A program made the position numbers and the translations under genes. The notes beneath the pieces are model-generated. The model searched no databases, was not told where the DNA came from, and was given only the letters and a program-made list of their open reading frames with translations. A stretch of DNA of 20,196 nucleotides, taken from NCBI RefSeq assembly GCF_009725235.1, contig NZ_WJFC01000237.1, positions 1 through 20,196 of the forward strand. Direction: 5' to 3'. The stretch's first letter is position 1; every line of letters starts with the position of its first letter. Below are positions 1-7,540 of this stretch, piece by piece. Source of the stretch: Scytonema sp. UIC 10036. GTDB taxonomy: Bacteria; Cyanobacteriota; Cyanobacteriia; Cyanobacteriales; Nostocaceae.

Positions 1-117
1 GACTTTTAAGATTCTTATCTTTTGCCTCTGAAAATTTTTTCATGGTTTATACTGTTTGTTTACTCAATCTTTCTCAGAAAATATATTGAGTTGTAAGTTA
101 TAAAAAATACAATATTT

Positions 118-543
118 ATGTCTGTAAAAATTAGAGAGCAGAGACTAATTACCAGTTTATTAAGCATAGCGATCGCGTCCCTTTCCTTTGCAGCAATTTC
201 CACACCAAGTGCAGCACAAGAGATTGTTGCTCAAAGAGTTAATTGTAACAAGGCAGTCACAACACCAGAACTTAAGTATTGTTCTCAACTGTCTTACCAA
301 GCAGCAGATAAACGCTTAAATGAAGTGTATAAAAAAGTGACATCTAGTTTGATTAACGAGCAGAGACAAATATTTGTTTCTGCACAGCAAGCTTGGATTA
401 AATTCCGCGATAACAACTGTAATTTTGAAACTTACGGTTCTCGTGATGGAACGGGGTATGAAATTTTCCGAAACGGATGCCTTGAGAGACTGCAAAACAA
501 CGCACAAGGATTTGCAAGATTTTTTATCTCGGTAATTTTTTAA
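118..543 (+). CDS. Exported LprI/DUF1311-like cysteine-containing protein
   Basis: The 141-residue product begins with a basic stretch and a hydrophobic segment (about residues 10-33) ending in an A-A-Q cleavage-like site, so it is probably secreted to the periplasm. The mature part has the pattern of the LprI / DUF1311 family: C43, C55, a Y-Q-A-A-D-K-R-L-N segment, a central Q-Q-A-W-I-K-F-R-D motif, then two more cysteines, giving four that could form two disulfides. LprI of Mycobacterium is described as a lysozyme inhibitor, but most DUF1311 proteins have no proven role, so I do not claim one. Start is the ATG at 118. No strong ribosome site is visible; an inverted repeat (ACTCAAT at 62-68, ATTGAGT at 85-91) lies just upstream and could be an operator or leader hairpin. 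It appears monocistronic. Confidence 0.75.
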   Translation: MSVKIREQRLITSLLSIAIASLSFAAISTPSAAQEIVAQRVNCNKAVTTPELKYCSQLSYQAADKRLNEVYKKVTSSLINEQRQIFVSAQQAWIKFRDNNCNFETYGSRDGTGYEIFRNGCLERLQNNAQGFARFFISVIF

Positions 544-578
544 CTAGGGGTAGGGGTAGGGAGTAGGGGGTAGGGACG
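543..578. repeat. G-rich short tandem repeat after the LprI-like gene
   Basis: Imperfect GGGTAGG / GGGAGTA units follow the stop codon directly. This is the STRR type of low-complexity heptad common in filamentous cyanobacteria. A further perfect palindrome, GATGAAAA-TT-TTTTCATC at 603-620, lies just beyond and may end transcription, although no separate T-run follows it. Confidence 0.6.
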
Positions 579-655
579 AGCTAAGAGGTTTTCATAATTG
601 GTGATGAAAATTTTTTCATCGAAAAGCTTATATTTTCGGAGAGTGGGCACAGAAG

Positions 656-800
656 ATCCTGTTAAGGTGACTTATAAAATTTTGATTCAGGCGGCAATTC
701 CTCATTTTCTCTGATGCGCTCTCTGCGCCTCTGCGGTTCAAAAGTAATTTATTTAACCGCCGAGACGCAGAGTACGCAGAGGTAAGAGGTGAGAGAGTTA
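656..800. repeat. Dispersed ~145-bp repeat, copy A
   Basis: The reverse complement aligns nearly end to end with 19516-19656, including the shared words CTCACCTCTTACCTCTGCG and GTTAAATAAATTACTTT. It contains internal inverted segments (CTCTGCG and CGCAGAG arms) that would fold into a long hairpin. Nothing in it codes for a plausible protein. It is probably a non-autonomous repeat family of this genome. The gene-free stretch 544-1089 otherwise holds only the G-rich tandem repeat, a palindrome and the short repeat at 828-862. Confidence 0.7.
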
Positions 801-827
801 TTAATTTCCTGAAGTTTTCACCCACCG

Positions 828-862
828 TTGACAGGGCTAGGTAGGCAGTGCCCACCGCCCCT
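828..862. repeat. Short GACAGGGCTAGGTRGGCARTGCC repeat
   Basis: GACAGGGCTAGGTAGGCAG at 830 onward recurs as GACAGGGCTAGGTGGGCAA at 19651 and in part as GGGGCTAGGTGGGCATTGCC at 19851. In both full copies it follows the 145-bp dispersed repeat, although with opposite relative orientation of that repeat. An open frame through this region (828-1022) is not a convincing gene. Confidence 0.6.
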
Positions 863-1089
863 TCCCACAAAGAAGGTGCAAGATGTCAGTCTCCCTGCAT
901 CCCCTGCTTTGGTTTTAGATATGTTGGCCTTGGGAATTTTACAGAATATATTAAGATTATTGATGAGTCACAAGTATTGTAGTTTAATAAGATTGGTTAT
1001 CAGGGAAAATGTCCGTATTTAAGCTTTCAGCTTAGAAAAAGTATCTTAAACAAATCTACAGCGCAATCTTATCAATTACAGCAAAACAA

Positions 1090-1755
1090 ATGTCAGAACA
1101 AGATAAAGGCTCCATTGAACTGGCTGAATTAATTCAACAGGTCAAAGAAGGCCTTCTCTCAGTTGCACCTGGAAACGATAAGCCGGGTACGGCTTGCGCC
1201 AAGGGCGATCGCGATGCTCCTTTCTTGTTTGTGGATTCTGTAGAACTAGAGTTACAGGTGAGTGTGAAACGTACTGCCAAAGCAGGAGCCAAGGGAAGCG
1301 TTAAAATTAACGTGTTGGGAACTGGGGGTGAAATTGGTGGTGAGGTAGGAGACGAGCGCAGTCGAGATGATATTCATAAGGTGAAAGTCAAATTATCTCC
1401 TCTGTTTGATAAAGAACTTTTAGTGAAGTTTTACGAGAAGAAATATTCGGAAAAAATGCCCGCGACGTTGAAGAACAGTTTAACAGGGCTCTTTAATGAT
1501 GATGAGGAGAGCAACCTAAATTTAGACAATGAGCAACGAAGAAAACTGAGAGATGCTTTAATGGGTGCGTTTCCAAATAAAGCTGAATTAGAGAGGATGC
1601 TAGATGATAAGTTAGGTATTCCTTTAAATACTATTGTAGATAGTGGAAATTATACAGATGTTGTATTCGAGCTTATAAAATCGGCTAATAGTCAGGGGCG
1701 AGCGCAAGCTCCGATGGAGGCTGCATATGCCACTAATTCAGGTAATCCGAAATAG
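1090..1755 (+). CDS. Trypco2-EAD1 protein of a ternary conflict system
   Basis: The 221-residue protein has two parts. Residues ~8-110 match the trypsin-co-occurring domain 2 (Trypco2) pattern: I-E-L-A-E-L-I-Q-Q-V-K, then V-D-S-V-E-L-E-L-Q-V, a glycine-rich turn, and H-K-V-K-V-K-L-S-P. Residues ~135-215 match an effector-associated domain 1 (EAD1): L-R-D-A-L, E-L-E-R-M-L-D-D, F-E-L-I, S-Q-G-R, then G-N-P-K. The same EAD1 pattern begins the next gene, so the two proteins probably bind through these death-like adaptor domains. Trypco2 is known as a companion of trypsin-like peptidases, but its biochemical role is not established and no peptidase is encoded here. The frame continues past the TAG at 1753-1755 for 12 more codons (reading K-E-F-I-Q-E-I-G, stop at 1792-1794), which fits the usual end of EAD1, so the stop may be a recent nonsense change. 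The gap to the next gene is 74 bp. Confidence 0.75.
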   Translation: MSEQDKGSIELAELIQQVKEGLLSVAPGNDKPGTACAKGDRDAPFLFVDSVELELQVSVKRTAKAGAKGSVKINVLGTGGEIGGEVGDERSRDDIHKVKVKLSPLFDKELLVKFYEKKYSEKMPATLKNSLTGLFNDDEESNLNLDNEQRRKLRDALMGAFPNKAELERMLDDKLGIPLNTIVDSGNYTDVVFELIKSANSQGRAQAPMEAAYATNSGNPK

Positions 1756-1829
1756 AAAGAATTTATCCAAGAAATTGGCTTAGTTGATGTGTAGTTAAAG
1801 TCAAAGTCTATAAAAAAGAGAAATCGCTT

Positions 1830-3461
1830 GTGGCTGTGTCAACAAATGAAACTAACACATACCCAGAACTCGTGAAGGATGCAAAAGAGTCTTTACGGGA
1901 TGCCTTAGAGAGTGCTTACATAAAGGCAAGTGAACTTTCAATAATGATTGACGATTGTTTGGACGAGAAACTGAATAAAATTGCTCAAGGAGAAACACAT
2001 ACAGAATTGGTTTATAATCTCATTGAATGGGCTAAATCACAAGGACGACTGAGAGAACTAGTTATTGCAGCCTCTAGAAAAAATTTGGGAAATCCCAAAT
2101 TAAGAAAATTTGTTACACAATATTTCATTTTCTTATTTGAAGATATAAATAAAGATTTATTATGTCCTAAACTTATCACTGCACTAATTGAAGTTTTGAG
2201 AAATTGTGAAGATTTTACGATTATTAGAGATTGTTGTATCGAGACAATCCCAGATATCACAATTCATCGTTCTCAAGAAGATGACGATATAAAGAAGCAA
2301 GAGCTAGTGCCTACAGTTAAATGGTTAATTGTTCTAGGTTGGTTACTTAAAGATTATCCTAAAACCAGAGAAGGGAAACCGCGCATTCTTAAGTTTGTAG
2401 AAACTCTGAAAAAGCAAACACAACAATGGGAATTTGCTAAAAAACTCTCTCAATGGCAACAGCAATTTAAGGAATGTTATAACTATCAGGAGTCAGGTTC
2501 TCGTGACTTAGAACAACAGATAACAACGCTTCGAGGTAACTTGGTGATTTTTGTCCACATTTCAGATACTGCGCCTCAGACGGAAAATCAAAGTTCTCAT
2601 CTCCATGTTAACGGGTTTATCTGTATTGAAACAGTTCGAGAAAACGGTTCTCTTCAAAACCAGTTGATTCCTATACAAAATATACAACCTTCGCTAAGCT
2701 GTGATTTAAAATTGGTAGAGGAGAGTTTGAAAGAGTGGGTATTACAAGCAGAAACTGAGCTAGGTAATGAAGCAGGGAAGCTAGGTTCTTCGTATGATTT
2801 AACTATTGAATTCTTTTTACCTTACGAATATTTAGCAACAACTGTCGAGCAATGGAAAGTTCGAGAGGGTTCCTCTCGATGGCAGAAGTTAAAGGAAATT
2901 GGAAAAAAACATCGAGTCGTAGTACGATCGCTAGATAGATTGGAGGACAGTGATTTGCTCAATCGATTGGTTAAGACATGGCAAGAGGCTGAAATATTTT
3001 TGCAGAAGAACCCTAGTGAAGAAGACATTCAAGCAAAAATAGAAAATTTGGATTGTCTTGTTGGCTGTAACTGGGATAACTTGACTCGTCGGTTAGAATC
3101 ATTGCAAAAGATGACTTTAAAATTACCCTGTGTGATGTCGGGTTGTGAAGCATCGAGTAAACCAACTCATCTATCTAGATTATTTGAGTCCGGTTTGCTA
3201 GGAGGAACTCCAATTATCTTTTGGTCTCGACGATGCAACTTATCTGGTAGTAATGTGTTTTCTGAAATGGATCGATTGTTAAAGGCGGAAATGCTTTCAA
3301 ATTTGGATTTGTTTCTAGAAGAAGTTATGAAAATACGAAAAGCTGCACCCGATGCTCAACACCTGGGATCTAATTTGGCAATTCTATGTGATGAACCAAA
3401 AAGATTGAGACAAATCAAGAAGTTACTAAAGGAAAATAAATTTTGGGGGATGAGTGTATGA
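1830..3461 (+). CDS. EAD1-VMAP (vWA-MoxR-associated protein)
   Basis: The 543-residue protein starts at a GTG with a purine-rich AAAAAAGAG upstream. Residues ~10-90 are an EAD1 domain (L-R-D-A-L-E-S-A, M-I-D-D-C-L, L-V-Y-N-L-I-E-W-A, S-Q-G-R, G-N-P-K-L-R-K-F). A helical middle part follows (~95-215). The C-terminal ~300 residues have the VMAP-C pattern: L-V-I-F-V-H-I near residue 235, a L-S-I-T-like strand region, F-F-L-P-Y-E-Y-L, then V-V-V-R-S-L-D-R-L and a late P-I-I-F-W-S-R-R. VMAP is the third member of the VMAP-MoxR-vWA ternary systems, proposed to act as the hub between the NTP-driven switch and effectors. The gene overlaps the MoxR gene by four bases (ATGA), indicating translational coupling. 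No catalytic residues are recognised; assignment rests on pattern plus neighbours. Confidence 0.75.
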   Translation: MAVSTNETNTYPELVKDAKESLRDALESAYIKASELSIMIDDCLDEKLNKIAQGETHTELVYNLIEWAKSQGRLRELVIAASRKNLGNPKLRKFVTQYFIFLFEDINKDLLCPKLITALIEVLRNCEDFTIIRDCCIETIPDITIHRSQEDDDIKKQELVPTVKWLIVLGWLLKDYPKTREGKPRILKFVETLKKQTQQWEFAKKLSQWQQQFKECYNYQESGSRDLEQQITTLRGNLVIFVHISDTAPQTENQSSHLHVNGFICIETVRENGSLQNQLIPIQNIQPSLSCDLKLVEESLKEWVLQAETELGNEAGKLGSSYDLTIEFFLPYEYLATTVEQWKVREGSSRWQKLKEIGKKHRVVVRSLDRLEDSDLLNRLVKTWQEAEIFLQKNPSEEDIQAKIENLDCLVGCNWDNLTRRLESLQKMTLKLPCVMSGCEASSKPTHLSRLFESGLLGGTPIIFWSRRCNLSGSNVFSEMDRLLKAEMLSNLDLFLEEVMKIRKAAPDAQHLGSNLAILCDEPKRLRQIKKLLKENKFWGMSV

Positions 3462-4588
3462 GCAGCGAACAGCAAGACTGGTGGATTTTTTTGGGAAATG
3501 GCGAGCAGAGCGATCGCATTACAAAGCTACCTTCACCTCCACCTTGGCGACAGTTTCGGCATCCTGTTGACCCCAAAAATCTCGCTCAAAGTGCTCGTGA
3601 TTACTGGAAACAACTTCCAAACACTATTCCTATTCCTGATGCTGATTCCTCTTCTGATTCTACTTCTAATTCTTCTTCCGAGTTCTCCCGCGATAAAAAA
3701 AGAGGACAAACTTTCCGCTTGCACTCAGCCAAAAAGGACATTGTTAATGCGGTTAATGCTGCTCTTTATTTGCGCCGTCCCCTATTAGTAACTGGAAGAC
3801 CGGGTACTGGGAAAACTTCGCTTGCGTATGCGATCGCCTACGAGTTACAATTGGGTTCTGTGCTCAAGTGGCCTATTACTACACGCTCAACTTTGGAGGA
3901 GGGTTTGTATCAGTATGATGCTTTGGGAAGGCTACAAGCAATCCAACAAGAAACAGCAACTCAAAAGGAGCAGCAAACCATCACATCATCTCAAGAAACT
4001 AGCGAATCTAACGATATCGGTGAATTTGTTCGATTGGGACCATTGGGAACTGCTTTTCTCCCTTCACCCTACCCACGAGTTTTATTAATCGATGAAATTG
4101 ATAAAAGCGATATTAATCTACCTAATGACTTGCTAAATTTGTTGGAAGAAGGAGAGTTTGAAATACCAGTTCTCAAACGCCTTGCCAAACGAGAGCAGAA
4201 TTCTGTAGCAGTTGGTACTGCTGACGATCTGAGTTTTCCCCTCGTAGGTGGTAAAGTTCTCTGTCAATCATTTCCACTGATTATTATGACGAGCAATGAT
4301 GAACGAGATTTTCCCCCTGCATTTTTACGACGTTGTTTACAAGTGAAAATGCCAAAACCTAATGAAGACGATTTGAAAACTATTGTCAAAGCTCATTTGG
4401 GTGAAGAAATTACACAACAAGTCAGCGATCTCATTACTGAATTTGCCAATAAGAGCAATAGCGAAGCTGCAAAATTGGCAACCGATCAACTCCTTAATGC
4501 TATCTTTTTACGAACTCACAATGCAGTAACTGAAGATCTGAAAAACTTAGTGTTCACTGCGCTAAGTAATACGGAGCCAAATCGCTAA
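3458..4588 (+). CDS. MoxR-family AAA+ ATPase of the ternary system
   Basis: The 376-residue protein is a MoxR-type AAA+ ATPase. Walker A is G-R-P-G-T-G-K-T at residues ~113-120, Walker B is L-L-I-D-E-I-D at ~209-215, and a sensor-1 / arginine-finger stretch M-T-S-N-D-E-R-D-F-P-P-A-F-L-R-R lies near 277-292. The Walker A to B spacing is stretched by a polar Q/E/T/S-rich insertion, and the first ~75 residues are a serine-rich low-complexity leader. I chose the ATG at 3458 because it overlaps the upstream stop (ATGA) and is preceded by GGGGGA seven bases away; an in-frame TTG at 3443 would add five residues. MoxR ATPases usually work with vWA proteins as chaperone-like remodelers, and the vWA gene follows with one shared base (TAATG at 4586-4590). 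Confidence 0.9.
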   Translation: MSSEQQDWWIFLGNGEQSDRITKLPSPPPWRQFRHPVDPKNLAQSARDYWKQLPNTIPIPDADSSSDSTSNSSSEFSRDKKRGQTFRLHSAKKDIVNAVNAALYLRRPLLVTGRPGTGKTSLAYAIAYELQLGSVLKWPITTRSTLEEGLYQYDALGRLQAIQQETATQKEQQTITSSQETSESNDIGEFVRLGPLGTAFLPSPYPRVLLIDEIDKSDINLPNDLLNLLEEGEFEIPVLKRLAKREQNSVAVGTADDLSFPLVGGKVLCQSFPLIIMTSNDERDFPPAFLRRCLQVKMPKPNEDDLKTIVKAHLGEEITQQVSDLITEFANKSNSEAAKLATDQLLNAIFLRTHNAVTEDLKNLVFTALSNTEPNR

Positions 4589-7239
4589 TGGAAAAAATAA
4601 TTGGTGTATTGGCAAAACAAGATCTCACAGCAGAGGAAATTACTGATATTCTATGGCTAGCATTATTGCAGTGGCAATCTACGACAACTGTATCAAACAA
4701 AGAGCCAACTACTACCGCTTCTGTATCTGCCAAAGATTCACCTCGCGTGACGCATTTACAGACTGATAACTTTGATAGTTCTCCACCTGTAGTTCCACCT
4801 CCTCCCATTAAACCCCCAACGACTGTTCCCCTTTATTCGCGTTCCACCGAGTCTTCTTCTCAATCTTCTTCTCAAGAATCACTTCCTTTTTCAGTTCCAA
4901 ATGCAGCAGCCATACGCAACTCGCGCTCGCTTCTAAGATCGCTTCGTCCTCTCATGCAGCGAGTTCCTTCCCAAACTTTATGGCGCTTGGATGAAAACGC
5001 GACAGTTCAATTTATTGCAGAGACAAGGCTTTGGTTACCTCAACGTGAGCCATTGCAGGAACCCTGGTTTGAATTAGCGATCGTTGTGGATGCAAGTCCT
5101 TCAATGTTGATTTGGCAACGTCATATACTTGAACTACTGGGATTGCTAGCACAGACAGGCGCTTTTCGGGATGTCCGAACGTGGAGTTTAGACGTTAACT
5201 CTGATGGCAAATTGTATTTGTATCCAAAACTAGGTGTCAGAAGCGATTGCCAACAACCTCATAGTCCCCAAGAACTCATCGATCCGACAAAACGGCGATT
5301 GATATTAGTCGTGAGTGATTGTATTTCTCCCCGATGGGAATCCGGTAAAGTAACAACTGTATTGAAGGTTTGGGCAGAAAACGGAATTGTGGCATTATTA
5401 CAAATGCTACCAGAATGGATGTGGGATAGAACAGCCCTATTTCAAGTTCCCAAAGTTCGACTCCACAGTCAAGCTCCGGGAATGGTAAACCAAAAGTTAT
5501 CAGTAGTTAGACGCGATCGCTGGCGTAAAACGACTGCTCGAGATATTAGAGTTCCCGTGCTCACTCTAGAAGCTCCTGTTATAAGTCTTTGGAGCCAAAT
5601 GGTTTCAGGAAAAGGGAATTTGGGATCTCCGGGCTTACTCTTTTCACCAATCGAGCAAACAACTTCTGTAACAGATATAGATTTACCCTTGGATACAGCA
5701 GAGAATGTGAATTTATCCTCAGAAGAACGGGTACAACGATTCCGAATCTTTTCTTCTCCAATGGCACGTCGCTTAGCTGGGTTGTTAGCAGCGTGTCCAG
5801 TTATCAGTTTGCCCATCGTTAGAATGGTTCAGGATGCAATGGTTCCTCTATCTGAACAAATGCATGTAGCAGAAGTACTACTCAGCGGGTTATTTAGGTT
5901 GGCAACTCCCATTGAGGCACATACAAATCCTGACGAAATTGAGTATAAGTTTTCTGATGAAGAAATTCGTCGGATTTTATTAGATTCCACACCAGTTACT
6001 GATACATTCAAAATTTTATCTAGTTGGATTGGTAAGCGGTTGGGAAAATCGATCAATGAGTTTCTTGCTATCTTGCGAACACCTGAGTCTAATTCAGCCG
6101 CACAGCAAGCTCTACCATTTGCTGAAGTCGCTATACAAGTTCTCAAACGGCAAGGAGGTAAGTACGGTGATTTTGCCACTAACCTAGAACAACGTTTACG
6201 ACCATCTCAATTTACAGAACAAGATTTATTCTTGTCTGAACTTCCACCCCTAAAAACCTTTGAATTTGAAGTAGCAACTATCTCCATTGAGGATGAGGAT
6301 GGGACAGACACTTCTTCAGATATCAACTCTTCAGATATCTCCATTGAGGATGGGGATGGGACAGACACTTCTTCAGATATCAACTCTTCAGATATCAACC
6401 TGCAACCTTTTGAATTTGAAGTAGCTACCATCGAACGGAAAAAATCGGGTCGGCTGCAGTGGAAAACAGAGTTAATAGTTAAACAGAGTCGGAAACAAGC
6501 TTGGGGCTTTATTGAAGACTTGGGGAATGGAGTGCAGTTAGAAATGGTGGCTATTCCTAAAGGTAGCTTTTTGATGGGATCGCCAGAAGATGAACCAGAG
6601 CGAAGAAGCAATGAAAGCCCTCAACACACAGTGACAATTAAATCTTTTTTCTTTAGCAAATACCCACTTACCCAGGCACAGTGGAGGGCCGTGGCGTCTC
6701 TTCCCCAAGTCAAGCGCAAACTCAACCCAGACCCCTCTGGTTTTAAAGGTGAAAATCGACCTGTGGAAAAAATTTCATGGTACTCCTGTGTGGAGTTCTG
6801 TGATCGCCTTTCCCGATACACTAACAAAACTTACCGTCTGCCTAGTGAAGCTGAGTGGGAGTACGCTTGTCGAGCAGGTACAACAACTCCGTTTCATTTT
6901 GGTGAAACACTTACATCTGATTTGGCTAACTATAACGTTTACTGCAAAGAAACTAGACCTGTCGGGAGCTTTGGTGTAGCTAATGCTTTTGGATTATATG
7001 ATATGCACGGGCAAGTCTGGGAATGGTGTGCAGACCATTGGCATAGGAATTATGAAGGAGCACCTACAAATGGCGAAGCCTGGATAAATCAAGTTAAAAA
7101 AAATGATAATCAAGAAAGAATACTGCGCGGTGGCTCGTGGGACAACCTTCCTGTTAACTGTCGTTCTGCGTGTCGCCACAAAGACCTCCCCGACCTCGCC
7201 TACAGCAGTCTCGGGTTTCGCGTTGTGTGCGGTGTTTAG
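4588..7239 (+). CDS. vWA protein with C-terminal DGR-diversified FGE domain
   Basis: The 883-residue protein has a proline- and serine-rich N-terminal part, then a vWA-like domain (~155-330) with a complete MIDAS start D-A-S-P-S at 168-172 and a later V-V-S-D-C strand. A helical region (~375-540) follows, then an acidic linker carrying a 19-residue tandem duplication (~565-602), and a formylglycine-generating-enzyme (FGE-sulfatase, C-type-lectin fold) domain from ~640 to the end: G-S-F-L-M-G-S, S-P-Q-H-T-V, Y-R-L-P-S-E-A-E-W-E-Y-A-C-R, G-Q-V-W-E-W-C, R-G-G-S-W, G-F-R-V-V. In my hand alignment the residue matching the second copper cysteine of true FGE is serine, so a binding rather than catalytic role is likely. 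The last ~37 residues are a DGR-type variable region. With the upstream MoxR and VMAP genes this makes the core of a ternary conflict system; the FGE tail is the likely sensor (inference). Confidence 0.85.
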   Translation: MEKIIGVLAKQDLTAEEITDILWLALLQWQSTTTVSNKEPTTTASVSAKDSPRVTHLQTDNFDSSPPVVPPPPIKPPTTVPLYSRSTESSSQSSSQESLPFSVPNAAAIRNSRSLLRSLRPLMQRVPSQTLWRLDENATVQFIAETRLWLPQREPLQEPWFELAIVVDASPSMLIWQRHILELLGLLAQTGAFRDVRTWSLDVNSDGKLYLYPKLGVRSDCQQPHSPQELIDPTKRRLILVVSDCISPRWESGKVTTVLKVWAENGIVALLQMLPEWMWDRTALFQVPKVRLHSQAPGMVNQKLSVVRRDRWRKTTARDIRVPVLTLEAPVISLWSQMVSGKGNLGSPGLLFSPIEQTTSVTDIDLPLDTAENVNLSSEERVQRFRIFSSPMARRLAGLLAACPVISLPIVRMVQDAMVPLSEQMHVAEVLLSGLFRLATPIEAHTNPDEIEYKFSDEEIRRILLDSTPVTDTFKILSSWIGKRLGKSINEFLAILRTPESNSAAQQALPFAEVAIQVLKRQGGKYGDFATNLEQRLRPSQFTEQDLFLSELPPLKTFEFEVATISIEDEDGTDTSSDINSSDISIEDGDGTDTSSDINSSDINLQPFEFEVATIERKKSGRLQWKTELIVKQSRKQAWGFIEDLGNGVQLEMVAIPKGSFLMGSPEDEPERRSNESPQHTVTIKSFFFSKYPLTQAQWRAVASLPQVKRKLNPDPSGFKGENRPVEKISWYSCVEFCDRLSRYTNKTYRLPSEAEWEYACRAGTTTPFHFGETLTSDLANYNVYCKETRPVGSFGVANAFGLYDMHGQVWEWCADHWHRNYEGAPTNGEAWINQVKKNDNQERILRGGSWDNLPVNCRSACRHKDLPDLAYSSLGFRVVCGV
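6280..6393 (+). repeat. Tandem 57-bp duplication in the vWA-FGE linker
   Basis: Two 57-bp units (6280-6336 and 6337-6393) differ at one base only (GAGGATGAGGAT against GAGGATGGGGAT). Each encodes 19 residues rich in D, S and T. The pair is flanked by two copies of F-E-F-E-V-A-T-I (6259-6282 and 6409-6432), so an older, larger duplication probably preceded the recent one. It lengthens the acidic linker between the helical part and the FGE domain without breaking the frame. Confidence 0.9.
7141..7212 (+). other. DGR variable region VR1 (24 codons)
   Basis: Compared codon by codon with 8249-8320, 16 of 24 codons differ, with 23 base differences: 12 at codon position 1, 10 at position 2 and 1 at position 3. 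All but one of the variable pairs share the same third base, C or T, which is what adenine-specific mutagenesis of AAC/AAT template codons gives. The unchanged codons encode P, C-R-S-A-C-R and P, the scaffold of the FGE/C-lectin fold. The variable run lies between R-G-G-S-W and G-F-R-V-V, the usual position of a DGR variable region. Confidence 0.85.
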
Positions 7240-7540
7240 TCGAGGACTAATAGCCCTTGACACTTGAGCAAATTTGCACTTGGCTCTTCTTCTCTGAGCA
7301 CTTGGTTAGCGTAACGAAGTGGAGCCATCTAAATTTTTTTTGAGTTTGCCTCTGCCTAAGATCTTAATAAAAGGCAGTACACTATCTTTAAGTTAATTTT
7401 CCCTTGGGGAGTATATCATGCTTTTCGGAAAATTAAGTTGTCGGATTTCCGACTTCTTGAAAACCTCGGGAATCTTGCAGCCCATAACCAACCATAAAAA
7501 TTTCTTTTCCCTAACCCCCAGTCCCTAGCCTCTAACCCCT
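7240..7540 (+). other. Spacer between the two FGE genes
   Basis: Beyond the hairpin block it holds a palindrome GTCGGA-TT-TCCGAC (7439-7452) and a CTAACCCC-type short tandem repeat just before the start of the second FGE gene. A 7418 ATG frame of about 35 codons has no recognisable content. No clear promoter boxes are visible. Confidence 0.45.
7282..7326 (+). promoter_or_regulatory. Conserved hairpin 3' of VR1 (DGR cruciform and/or terminator)
   Basis: Arms GGCTCTTCTTC (7282-7292) and GAAGTGGAGCC (7316-7326) pair at 9 of 11 positions, with a small inner hairpin GTTA-GCG-TAAC at 7305-7315. A T-run follows at 7334-7341. The whole block from 7249 to about 7341 is closely repeated after the second FGE gene. 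Hairpins just 3' of the variable region are known to help target recognition in DGRs; the T-run means it could also end transcription. Confidence 0.6.

Noticed and set aside
3443..3457. TTG start for the MoxR ATPase
   Set aside because: ATG 3458 overlaps the upstream stop and has a well-spaced GGGGGA; the TTG would add only five residues and overlaps that ribosome site.
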